Source: CAZTPJ01 sp964614515
Lineage (GTDB): Bacteria; Planctomycetota; Phycisphaerae; Phycisphaerales; UBA1924
DNA length: 52,992 bases
Direction: 5' to 3'
Assembly (NCBI GenBank): GCA_964614515.1
Contig: CAZTPJ010000019.1
Span: 1-52,992 of the forward strand
Shown: piece after piece, positions 24,458 through 32,439 of the stretch
Numbering within the stretch: position 1 is the stretch's first letter
Layout of the letters: each line of letters begins with the position of its first letter
Notes under the pieces: generated by a model
Told to the model about the DNA's origin: nothing
The model's database searches: none
The model's input: only the letters and a program-made list of their open reading frames with translations
Program-made: the position numbers and the translations under genes

Positions 24458-24677
24458 CCACTCCGAGATTGCGGGTTGGAGGCATCCGTTTTGACGGCAG
24501 CGGTGTATAGTTGTCGCGCGACTTGGCAACGGGGAGGGGTCCCCGGGGTTGGGCCAGGGTGACGGCGCGTGGAGCGGCGGGCTTCAGAGCAAGCCCGGTC
24601 CTCCGAGAGCCGATGGAACTGCGGTGTGGACGACCGGAAAGACATCACCGTCGGCCGGCAGAGGGAACACTGAACCC

Positions 24678-25574
24678 GTGCAGCTCAAGAAGAAGGGCGA
24701 CGAGATCGAGGGCTATCGGATCCTGTCCGAACTGGGCAAGGGGGCCGCTTCTGTTATCTACCTGGTGCAGGACCCCAAGACCAAACACGTCTGGGCACTC
24801 AAGCACGTCGAAAAGGATGATCCCAAGGACCAGCGCTTCCTCGATCAGGCCGAGGCCGAGTTCGAGATCGCCTCGAAACTCAATCACCCGGGCATCCGCA
24901 AGATCACACGCCTCGTCAAAAAGAAACGCCAGTTCATCGCCGTCAAGGAACTCGTCCTGGTGATGGAACTCGTCGACGGCGTCAGCCTCGACAAACTCGA
25001 AATGCCCGACCACGAGAAGTGCGTCTCGATCTTCCATCAGGTCGCCGACGCCCTCGCACACATGCACGACCGCGGATTCGTCCACGCCGACATGAAGCCC
25101 AACAACGTCGTCGTCGATGACACCGGCACCGCCAAGATCATCGACCTCGGCCAGGGGTGCAAGATCGGAACCGTCAAGCCGCGCATCCAGGGCACGCCAG
25201 ACTACATCGCCCCCGAACAGGTCCACCGCCGACCCATCACGCCCAAGACCGACATCTACAACCTCGGCGCGACGATGTACTGGGTGCTCGCACGCCGGCA
25301 CATTCCCACCGCCCTGCCCAAGGGCGACTCGCTCGTCGGATCGCTCGACGATCACATGATCGAAAAGCCCGCGCCGCTGGCCGAACTCGTGCCCAACGTC
25401 AACCCCCGACTCAACGACCTCGTCATGCAGTGCGTCGAAGTCGAAGCCACGCGACGCCCCGAATCCATGCGCTGGGTCGCCGACAAACTCAACCTCATCC
25501 ACGGCGTCCTCAAGCACGAAGCCGAACGCAAGAAAGCCCCGGCCGTGTGGGAAGACCCCCCGACCAGGGCGTGA
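24678..25574 (+). CDS. Serine/threonine protein kinase, soluble
   Basis: A 298-residue Hanks-type kinase that is almost only the catalytic domain. Motifs: glycine loop ELGKGAASVIYLV at 18-30, ATP-binding Lys 42 (ALKHV), catalytic loop HADMKPNN at 136-143 (Ala in place of the usual Arg, an RD-minus kinase), DLG at 156-158 in place of DFG, and GTPDYIAPEQ. No transmembrane or sensor domain follows, unlike many planctomycete kinases, so it is probably cytoplasmic. GTG at 24678 is the start: AGAGGG lies upstream and the kinase fold begins directly. The HAD and DLG substitutions are typical of RD-minus kinases and still compatible with activity. Confidence 0.93.
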   Translation: MQLKKKGDEIEGYRILSELGKGAASVIYLVQDPKTKHVWALKHVEKDDPKDQRFLDQAEAEFEIASKLNHPGIRKITRLVKKKRQFIAVKELVLVMELVDGVSLDKLEMPDHEKCVSIFHQVADALAHMHDRGFVHADMKPNNVVVDDTGTAKIIDLGQGCKIGTVKPRIQGTPDYIAPEQVHRRPITPKTDIYNLGATMYWVLARRHIPTALPKGDSLVGSLDDHMIEKPAPLAELVPNVNPRLNDLVMQCVEVEATRRPESMRWVADKLNLIHGVLKHEAERKKAPAVWEDPPTRA

Positions 25575-25634
25575 GGGCGGGTGAGTTTCGATTCAATGAC
25601 GGCCGACGGCCCGGAAACGCCCCAAATTGGGGGG

Positions 25635-25663
25635 TTGCATTGTCACTTGGAGTCTGGTACATT
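25635..25663 (+). promoter_or_regulatory. Sigma-70-like promoter
   Basis: TTGCAT at 25635-25640, 17-base spacer, TACATT at 25658-25663. Its -35 equals that of the promoter at 20165-20193. The leader to the next start codon would be about 260 nt and would contain the 8-bp repeat array. Confidence 0.5.
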
Positions 25664-25758
25664 GTGGGGGGTGGCGTGTCGGTCGAAATGGGTGCGATGG
25701 CCTTGTGTTCGCCGGGCCGTGTTGAACGAAAGGGGCGACGAGCGATGACTGGTTACAA

Positions 25759-25838
25759 TTCTGGCGTTCTGGCGTTCTGGCGTTCTGGCGTTCTGGCGTT
25801 CTGGCTTTCTGGCGTTCTGGCTTTCTGGCGTTCTGGCG
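25759..25838 (+). repeat. Ten tandem copies of an 8-bp unit
   Basis: Ten contiguous units of TTCTGGCG, two of them with a final T in place of G. The array is in the 5' leader of the next gene, 88 bp before its start. As the unit is not a multiple of three, it would break any coding frame when its number changes; here it can only alter leader length. Confidence 0.95.
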
Positions 25839-25926
25839 TAGCGGCGTAGGACGGCCGTGCGCGGGGGGCGATCTGACCCCGCACGGCCTTGGCGCATCGC
25901 AGCGCCCCCACGCAGCGCATCACGGG

Positions 25927-28815
25927 ATGGTGATGGCAATGACGGCCGTGGTGTGTCTGATCTTCGTCGTCAGAGCCATGGCCCAGCCGCCGGATCATCA
26001 CACGCATCGCGAAGTCTTGCTGGCGTCAGAACACACAACCAATCCCCCCCCTCCGCCGTTCGGCGTGATCGCACGCAGCGTTCGTGGCGCGGACGTGTGG
26101 GAGGATGGGATGGTGTGGACGGTCATTGAGGAAGAGGTGACGGCCATGAGCGGCACAACGCTGAGATCTCGCGTGAGTGCCTGGGATCCAAATCGTCCGA
26201 GGTCGCAAACTTTCCCGTTCAATCCGACTTCGATGGTGGTAGAGGTGGCAGGATTCGCGCCAGTCAGTTTCTGGCCTCACAGCCTGGCGTGTGGGGATCC
26301 GAACTCAGATCGGCCAGGACTTCAACATGCCGGTCCGCGTGTGGAGGGGTATGCCTATTCCGTCGGAGGGTGGTCCGCCTTGGTCTCGGGAACCATTGTG
26401 GTTTCGGACGACGAAGGCCCCGTCGATGAGGACGAAGTGCCCGGCCCGGCCTTGTACCGGACGAATGCGTGGATCTTCAGAACTTCCTGGTTGTACGAAG
26501 CCTTCGGACAATGCGGAGCCAGTAGTCTGTGTGCGGATCTTTCTCCACTACGAACTTTCGTTGCGCAGAACATTGAGATCTGCCAACAAACAGTTGAAGG
26601 CTATGTGGAACTCTTTGACGTCGATACAATTCCCGAAGTGGATGTGGGCGGCCACATCGACGGTTCAGGCCCGAATCTTCGGAACACGGATGTCGTCGTG
26701 GGGGGCGCGTTCCGTGGACGAGCGTGGCTATTCGGCGAGAATACGCTTCCTCCAGCTCCAAATCAGAACCAGTGGATCTGGCGGGACACCACAAGCGATA
26801 GTACCGATGCGCTGGTTGTACTCCTGCGATACGGTGGACAGCAGAACGGGCTTGTCATCCCTGACGAGGTTAACCCAGGAACCAATGACCCATCGCAGCC
26901 GGTGCTGAAGTTCGGCTCCTCCGGTGATGACGCCGTGCTGGCCGTGGCGTTCAACCACAACACGGGGCAGATCGCGGTGGCGGGGTACTATGGTGATGAC
27001 GACATCAACTTCAATCCGGATCCGGAAGGGACGCCAATCGGTCCGTATGACAACAACTACGCCGGCGGACGAGACCTCTTCGTGGCCGTGTATAGCTACT
27101 CCTCCAGCACTCCACTCGACCCAGGTTCATTCCGCTGGCGTCTCGACTGGCGGTACACCTACGGCACGCAGTACGACGACGAGGCTTCGGGTGTGGTGTT
27201 TGACGTGACGGGACGGGTGTTCGCGGGCGGGTGGGTCGGCAAGGCGGGCGGCGGAACCAATGCGTGGAGCGGAGGGTTTCTGCCGCGCGCTCCGTCACAG
27301 CCCCATTGGCCTGCCTGGCCGGAACCCATCATCGAGTGGACCACGACGCTTGAGGATCCCGATCGCACATCGGCGTGGAGCCGCGTGAAGGTGGATGGCA
27401 TCGGACGGCCGGTGTTCGTCGGATCATTCGAGGACACCATCACGCTCAACCCGGAAACCGAGCCGCCGCACACAGTCACGCTGACATCCCAGGGTGGCAT
27501 GGACTGCATGACCGCGTGCTTCTATCCGGACGATGGTTCAGTGGAGTGGGGCTTCCGCTTCGGAGGTGAGGAGGATGACTTCCCGCACGCGGTGAACGTG
27601 TGCCAATACAACTCGGCGCGGCTCGTGGTCGGGGGCGAGTTCCAGGACATGGTGCAGTTTGACCCGAGGAACGTGCCTTCGCCCGTGCAGGCCGACGGGC
27701 TGGATGGGTTCGTCAATCTCTTTGATCCGGATCCGGATCCGGAACTGTCCGATGATGACAAGTTTCATGTGACGCTGCTGATACCGAACCTCTATGAAAC
27801 TACGCCCAACCGATACACGGCCGACCCGCCGTGCGGCCCGAGCCTGTTTGGCGACACGCGCGAGTCATGGTCGATCATGATGGATCAGATCGCCGAGCCG
27901 CTGGCGGATGAGGCTGTGGTGCCGCAGGATGGGTCGGTCTCGCTCCAGGTGATCCTGTACGGCGCCCAGAACTTCAACCTTCGTCAAGACAGACACCGAA
28001 GTTTGCAGGTCGTGCCCTCGACGCGGATCACGGAGCGAACGGCGCCTCTCTTCGCTCGGCGTCTGGCGAACATCATCTGGTATCACCGCAAGGGGACCTA
28101 TCGCACGATGGGCGAGGGTCTCACGCTGGCGGGCGACTGGGCGGGTTGGCTGCCGGATCCGCAGAATCCCCCGCCATTCCGGCATCCGCATTTGGCCGAG
28201 GATGGAATTCGTCATGCGCTGTTCATCGAATCGCTGTGGTATGAGGATCAGTCCGGCGTATCAGTGAGTGGCAGGGCGGGAGATCTCGTTGAGGAGCAAG
28301 ATGGTCAGCCTGTGTTCGACGCAATCAACGGGATCGCCGTACAGACGCCGTCGCAGGGCGTCGGCACGCCGTTCACGCGCGGTACTCTCGGAAATGTGAT
28401 CGCCAGGTCGCATGTGAAGTTTCCGGATGGCTGGAGTACATCGGGGGTGCCTGATTGGGAGCGCAATCTCGGGATTGTGGCGCATGTGGATGGGTGGGAC
28501 GACGAATGCCTCGGCACGAACGACGTGACGCTGGAGGAGATGGTTGCGCGGTTCATGCCGCGGCTGACGCGGCTCTTTGGAGACTATGACGGCGACGGCG
28601 TGGTGGATGTACAGTTCAACTGTCAGAATCCTGGCGAACCCGACGGGGACGACTGGGATGCGTTTCTTGCTGGCGTGCTTGGCCAGTCAACCTTCGCGGA
28701 TTGGAACTTCGACAACAACTTCGACGGTGATAGACGACTGCCAAGTTTCATCCCTGCGTTCTTTGGCATCGACTTCTCCAAGTTCATCACGGGCGCGATC
28801 GGAGGATGCCAATGA
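25927..28815 (+). CDS. Large exported beta-propeller-type protein
   Basis: A 962-residue protein with a signal peptide (MTAVVCLIFVVRAMAQ). The middle carries SBBP-like repeats: FGSSGDDAVLAVAFNHNTGQ and FGGEEDDFPHAVNVCQYNSA, each followed by a gG-x-F-xx-x-FDP type strand (VGGEFQDMVQFDP). Near the C-terminus DYDGDGVVDVQFNC is a single EF-hand-like loop. It lacks the paired DIFDFL module of its neighbours. The start is uncertain among several ATGs and has no Shine-Dalgarno. Its stop overlaps the start of the next gene (ATGA), so the two form an operon. Confidence 0.82.
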   Translation: MVMAMTAVVCLIFVVRAMAQPPDHHTHREVLLASEHTTNPPPPPFGVIARSVRGADVWEDGMVWTVIEEEVTAMSGTTLRSRVSAWDPNRPRSQTFPFNPTSMVVEVAGFAPVSFWPHSLACGDPNSDRPGLQHAGPRVEGYAYSVGGWSALVSGTIVVSDDEGPVDEDEVPGPALYRTNAWIFRTSWLYEAFGQCGASSLCADLSPLRTFVAQNIEICQQTVEGYVELFDVDTIPEVDVGGHIDGSGPNLRNTDVVVGGAFRGRAWLFGENTLPPAPNQNQWIWRDTTSDSTDALVVLLRYGGQQNGLVIPDEVNPGTNDPSQPVLKFGSSGDDAVLAVAFNHNTGQIAVAGYYGDDDINFNPDPEGTPIGPYDNNYAGGRDLFVAVYSYSSSTPLDPGSFRWRLDWRYTYGTQYDDEASGVVFDVTGRVFAGGWVGKAGGGTNAWSGGFLPRAPSQPHWPAWPEPIIEWTTTLEDPDRTSAWSRVKVDGIGRPVFVGSFEDTITLNPETEPPHTVTLTSQGGMDCMTACFYPDDGSVEWGFRFGGEEDDFPHAVNVCQYNSARLVVGGEFQDMVQFDPRNVPSPVQADGLDGFVNLFDPDPDPELSDDDKFHVTLLIPNLYETTPNRYTADPPCGPSLFGDTRESWSIMMDQIAEPLADEAVVPQDGSVSLQVILYGAQNFNLRQDRHRSLQVVPSTRITERTAPLFARRLANIIWYHRKGTYRTMGEGLTLAGDWAGWLPDPQNPPPFRHPHLAEDGIRHALFIESLWYEDQSGVSVSGRAGDLVEEQDGQPVFDAINGIAVQTPSQGVGTPFTRGTLGNVIARSHVKFPDGWSTSGVPDWERNLGIVAHVDGWDDECLGTNDVTLEEMVARFMPRLTRLFGDYDGDGVVDVQFNCQNPGEPDGDDWDAFLAGVLGQSTFADWNFDNNFDGDRRLPSFIPAFFGIDFSKFITGAIGGCQ

Positions 28816-30077
28816 ACTCGCAGAATTGCATTCCGTGGTGCTGTTGCGCGCTGGCGGCACCTTTACTCGCCGCCTTAGCCATGGGAAAAGACGGCCAAGG
28901 TACATTCCACACATCGGGACGAATTTCACCCCAATGGCGTGAAGTTCACGCTAGTAACATCACGAACGACGGAATCGTGATCGGAACACTTCTGGCGTCG
29001 GGCAGACACGAGGCGTTTCGGTGGACGCCTCATGAGGGATTCACGATGCTCGGAGCGCTGGGGTCTCCCAGCAAGAGCGTCACATTCCAAGCAACACCAG
29101 ACGGTCGTTACATCGTTGGCAACGACTTATCGAATGGACTGAGTGAACCGGTAATATGGCGAGACTGGCAGGGGCCGTTCCCGGTGTTCGCAGAACCACT
29201 GAGTGTTCCCGCCACGGCTATTGGGGTCTCCCTCGACGGCGCGACCATCGCCGGGTATGTTGCTTGGAGTGCGCCAGTTCACGAAGGATACGTGCTTTCG
29301 AAAAAGCACGGCTTCGAACTGTTTGGGCATGTGCAGGGTTCTAGCAAATCCTACGCCGGTAGACTCTCCTGGGATGGTGAAGTCACCCTGACAACAATCA
29401 TTGCACCTTGGGGCCAGGAAGGCGCACGATGGACGCGAGCAGGGGGGCTGGAGGCACTTGGCGACCTTCCCGGAGGTTATACCTTCAGCAATCTGGGCCA
29501 CTGTTCGCGCGATGGTCGAGTTGGCGTTGGTCGGGCAACACCATCCTCTCCCATCGGCAGCCCACACTCCGCACGATGGACAGAGGGCAGTGAGTGGCAG
29601 AGCCTGGGACGAATTGGTTCGGCGGACGCTGTGTCCGGCGATGGCTGGATCATCGTGGGCATGCGAGATGGATTGGACCCGGCTGTCGTCTGGAACCCCA
29701 TTGACGGCATGCGCTATGTCAAGGATGTGTTGGAACAGGACTTCGGCATCAATCTCACCGGCTGGCGATTGCGCAGCGCCACCGCCATCTCCGACAACGG
29801 TCGTTACATCGCCGGCTGGGGCTTCAATCCCGGCGGGACGCTCGATGACATCGAACTCTGGATGGCCGAGATCCCCCCCTTCTGCTACGCGGACTGCGAC
29901 CGCTCCACCTCCAACGGCCCCGACAAGCCGCCGGTCCTTGACATCTTCGACTTCCTCTGTTTCGGCAACATGTTCATGCAGCGCGACCCCTACGCCAACT
30001 GCAACAACGACGCCCACTTCGACATCTTCGACTTCCTCTGCTTCCAGGACGCCTTCGCCGAAGGGTGTTGGAAGTAG
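28812..30077 (+). CDS. Exported repeat protein with GC-type dockerin module
   Basis: A 421-residue exported protein (signal around ALAAPLLAALAMGKD). The body consists of HAF-like beta-propeller repeats in the style of ATPDGRYIVGND, VSLDGATIAGYV and AISDNGRYIAGWG. The last 70 residues form the paired dockerin-like module: CYADCDRSTSNGPDKPPVLD, then DIFDFLCFGN and a second DIFDFLCFQDAF, ending in Cys. The start at 28812 is set by GGAGG 6 bases upstream and overlaps the previous stop, so translation is coupled. Probably delivered to the same site as the proteins at 10274, 30563 and 51091. Confidence 0.9.
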   Translation: MNSQNCIPWCCCALAAPLLAALAMGKDGQGTFHTSGRISPQWREVHASNITNDGIVIGTLLASGRHEAFRWTPHEGFTMLGALGSPSKSVTFQATPDGRYIVGNDLSNGLSEPVIWRDWQGPFPVFAEPLSVPATAIGVSLDGATIAGYVAWSAPVHEGYVLSKKHGFELFGHVQGSSKSYAGRLSWDGEVTLTTIIAPWGQEGARWTRAGGLEALGDLPGGYTFSNLGHCSRDGRVGVGRATPSSPIGSPHSARWTEGSEWQSLGRIGSADAVSGDGWIIVGMRDGLDPAVVWNPIDGMRYVKDVLEQDFGINLTGWRLRSATAISDNGRYIAGWGFNPGGTLDDIELWMAEIPPFCYADCDRSTSNGPDKPPVLDIFDFLCFGNMFMQRDPYANCNNDAHFDIFDFLCFQDAFAEGCWK

Positions 30078-30562
30078 CCACGGCCGTGACGACCATCACC
30101 CGCACGGCCACACCGTTGGCGAGACCTTGACACGCGGCATCGCAGCGCATGTGGCCACGTCGAACCATGGCCACGGCACACCACATCGCGCCATGCACGG
30201 CCGTGCGGGCTTGTGGCCGTGGTGTTCCCCAGAAAACTCCGCCGGGCTTGGGGTGTGGAGCGGTTTGCTGTATACTGGTTTGGGCTGACGTGGTGCGGCC
30301 GAACCGTGCCGCGCTCGATGAGATGTGCATCGTTCCTGGTGATTGCACCCCGGGGTCGATCTTCAGGGAAACCCGGAAGGGATTCGGAGCGAATAACGAA
30401 CGGGGAGGTTCTCCTGTCACGTCGCTGAGGCTGTGGTTCAGGCTTGATCCGCACGACGCGGGCGGCGGGGTTCTCTTTTCACGATGAAACACCATGCACG
30501 ACACTTTGGATCGCTCACGGCCGACCGATGAAGGGAAGCGGCCGGGAGCAAGGAGCACGATC
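30078..30562. other. Long intergenic leader with promoter
   Basis: About 485 bp between two exported-protein genes. No gene is supportable. A promoter at 30248-30276 would give a leader of about 280 nt. The stretch is unusually rich in the word ACGGCC (30080, 30104, 30196 and 30516 by eye). I looked for a riboswitch-like fold and found no known pattern. Confidence 0.6.
30248..30276 (+). promoter_or_regulatory. Sigma-70-like promoter
   Basis: TTGGGG at 30248-30253, 17-base spacer, TATACT at 30271-30276. It is correctly placed to drive the metalloprotease gene through a long leader. Confidence 0.55.
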
Positions 30563-32350
30563 ATGAGGCGAATCTGGGCGGGGGTTGCGGCGTGTGTTCT
30601 GGGACTGTCCTCATCGGCGCTGGCACAAGCGCATGACCCTGCGGATCCCTCGCGAGATTTGGCGCGGATCGCGGCGTTCACGATTCAGGACCTCGACCTT
30701 CCGCCGATGGCCGGTGAGCCGTTCGCCTTCGAGATCGACTTCGACGGCGTGGCGCATCGCATCGAGGCCGTGCCGAGTTCGGTTCGTTCACACCGGTTCA
30801 AGGTTGTGAGCATCGGTGCCGATGGGGTTGAGCATCCGATCATCGCGCCGCCGCCGAACACCTATCGCGGCGTGGTCGCGGGCGTGCCGGATTCGGGCGT
30901 GGGCGTGTCGCTGACCGACGGCCAGATTCAGGGGATCGTGATGCTGCCGTCGGGCGATCCCGCGGCCGCGCGAGTGATGTGGGCGATCGATCCCCTGTCG
31001 TGGTATGACCCCCTGGCACCGCGAACCGCGCATGTGGTGTACAAGTCGAGCGATCTTCCGGCGATTCCCGGATTCTGCGGCACGATCACCACGCCGGCCC
31101 CCGCGCCGCGGCACGACCCCAACGGAGGGGGGGGGACGGATAACCTGCTCGTGTGCGAACTGGCGGTGGACTCGGATGTGCAGTTTTACCAATTGCGCGG
31201 ATCGAACCAGGCGACGGCGATCGCGGACATGGAGCAGGTGCTCAACTCGAACAACGTGATCTATGAGCGCGATGTGGATGTGACGTTCGAAGTCGTCCAC
31301 ATGATCGTGCGCACCGCCGCCGGGCCGTATACGACGACAACCAACGCGAACACAATCCTTGAGCAATTCCGTAACCACTGGTTCTCAGCCCAGGGTTCGA
31401 TTCAGCGCGATCTGGCGCACATGTTCAGCGGCAAGGACTTCTCAGGCTCGACGATCGGCATCGCCTATCTCAGCGGCGTGTGCAGCACGAGCAACGGGTA
31501 TGGCCTCGTTCAGACGCCGGGCCTCGGCTTCTCGGTTCGCGTGGCCGTGACCGCCCATGAAATCGGGCACAACTTCAGCGCCCCCCACTGCGATGGCAAC
31601 CCGACGTGCTCGATCATGTGCTCGGGCCTTGGCGGATGCACGGGCAACATCTCCAGTTTCGGCACGACGGAAAAGGGACAGATCAGCGCCTATGCGGTGA
31701 CCCGGCCCTGCCTCTCGCCCGCCGTCCCGCCGGTTCTCGCCCTGCCGTTCTTTGACGACTTCCCCATCACCACCATCAACGCGAATCACTGGGACACCGT
31801 CAGCGGCGCGGGCATCAACGGCACGGCCGTCAACCCCGTCTCCCCCCCCCTGACGCTCGCGTTCAACAACGTGGCAAGCATCACATCCAAGCCGATGGAT
31901 CTCCAGCCGTCGATGTTCCAGACGGGGATGTTCGTCAAGTGGTGGACGCAGCACCGCTTCGTCGAAGCGGGCAAGACGCTCCGCGCTGAATACTTCTCGC
32001 ACTTCAATCAGCAGTGGCGGGATCTGAAACTGCACACCTCCGACGGCGTGACCCAGACGCGATTTTACTGGCACGAAGTGCGTCTGCCCGCCGATGCCTT
32101 CGGCAACACGTTCCGCATCCGCTTCACCTCCAATGGCAACGACGGCATCGACCTGTGGTATGTCGATGATGTGGCCGTGGACAACCTCTGCTTCGCTGAC
32201 ATCAATGGCGACCGCGCGCTGGACATTTTCGACTTCCTTGACTTCTCGAACCTCTTCTCAGCGCTTGATCCGCGGGCGGATTGGGACCAGAACGGCACGC
32301 ACGACATCTTCGACTTCCTGTCGTACTCGAACTCGTTCTCGGGGGGGTGA
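30563..32350 (+). CDS. Exported zinc metalloprotease (M12-type) with dockerin-like tail
   Basis: A 595-residue secreted metalloprotease. A signal peptide (GVAACVLGLSSSALAQ) and a propeptide-like N-terminal region precede the catalytic domain. Its zinc motif is HEIGHNFSAPHCD (three His ligands, catalytic Glu), with a CSIMCSG Met-turn, as in reprolysin-like M12 peptidases but with Ser at the usual Gly position. A beta-sandwich domain follows. The end has two DIFDFL loops (INGDRALDIFDFLDFSN and DWDQNGTHDIFDFLSYSN) in which nearly all Cys of the usual module are missing. The ATG at 30563 has AAGGAG 8 bases upstream; the longer reading from 30494 is not needed. Confidence 0.92.
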   Translation: MRRIWAGVAACVLGLSSSALAQAHDPADPSRDLARIAAFTIQDLDLPPMAGEPFAFEIDFDGVAHRIEAVPSSVRSHRFKVVSIGADGVEHPIIAPPPNTYRGVVAGVPDSGVGVSLTDGQIQGIVMLPSGDPAAARVMWAIDPLSWYDPLAPRTAHVVYKSSDLPAIPGFCGTITTPAPAPRHDPNGGGGTDNLLVCELAVDSDVQFYQLRGSNQATAIADMEQVLNSNNVIYERDVDVTFEVVHMIVRTAAGPYTTTTNANTILEQFRNHWFSAQGSIQRDLAHMFSGKDFSGSTIGIAYLSGVCSTSNGYGLVQTPGLGFSVRVAVTAHEIGHNFSAPHCDGNPTCSIMCSGLGGCTGNISSFGTTEKGQISAYAVTRPCLSPAVPPVLALPFFDDFPITTINANHWDTVSGAGINGTAVNPVSPPLTLAFNNVASITSKPMDLQPSMFQTGMFVKWWTQHRFVEAGKTLRAEYFSHFNQQWRDLKLHTSDGVTQTRFYWHEVRLPADAFGNTFRIRFTSNGNDGIDLWYVDDVAVDNLCFADINGDRALDIFDFLDFSNLFSALDPRADWDQNGTHDIFDFLSYSNSFSGG

Positions 32351-32412
32351 TATTGATCGAGAGAACCATAAGCTTTCGACTGCCTGTCTGAACGCTCCCA
32401 AACACCGCTGTG

Positions 32413-32437
32413 ACGGCGGCGCCCCGGGCGCCGCCGT
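32413..32437. terminator. Bidirectional hairpin between convergent genes
   Basis: ACGGCGGCGCCC-C-GGGCGCCGCCGT: perfect 12-base arms between the metalloprotease stop and the stop of the convergent channel gene. T-runs are short on both sides, so termination efficiency is uncertain. Confidence 0.6.
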
Positions 32438-32439
32438 TC

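Larger units (their letters stand above)
25575..25926. other. Leader region with promoter and 8-bp tandem repeat
   Basis: About 350 bp without a supportable gene. A promoter is at 25635-25663 and ten copies of an 8-bp repeat are at 25759-25838; both belong to the 5' side of the large exported protein at 25927. The ORFs crossing the repeat in both strands are repetitive and not believable. Confidence 0.7.

Noticed and set aside
25643..26007. Minus-strand ORFs rich in QNARTPER
   Set aside because: They are translations of the 8-bp tandem repeat and have no independent support.
30283..30562. Known riboswitch in the metalloprotease leader
   Set aside because: I compared it with common riboswitch cores (TPP, cobalamin, SAM, glycine, c-di-GMP) and recognised none.
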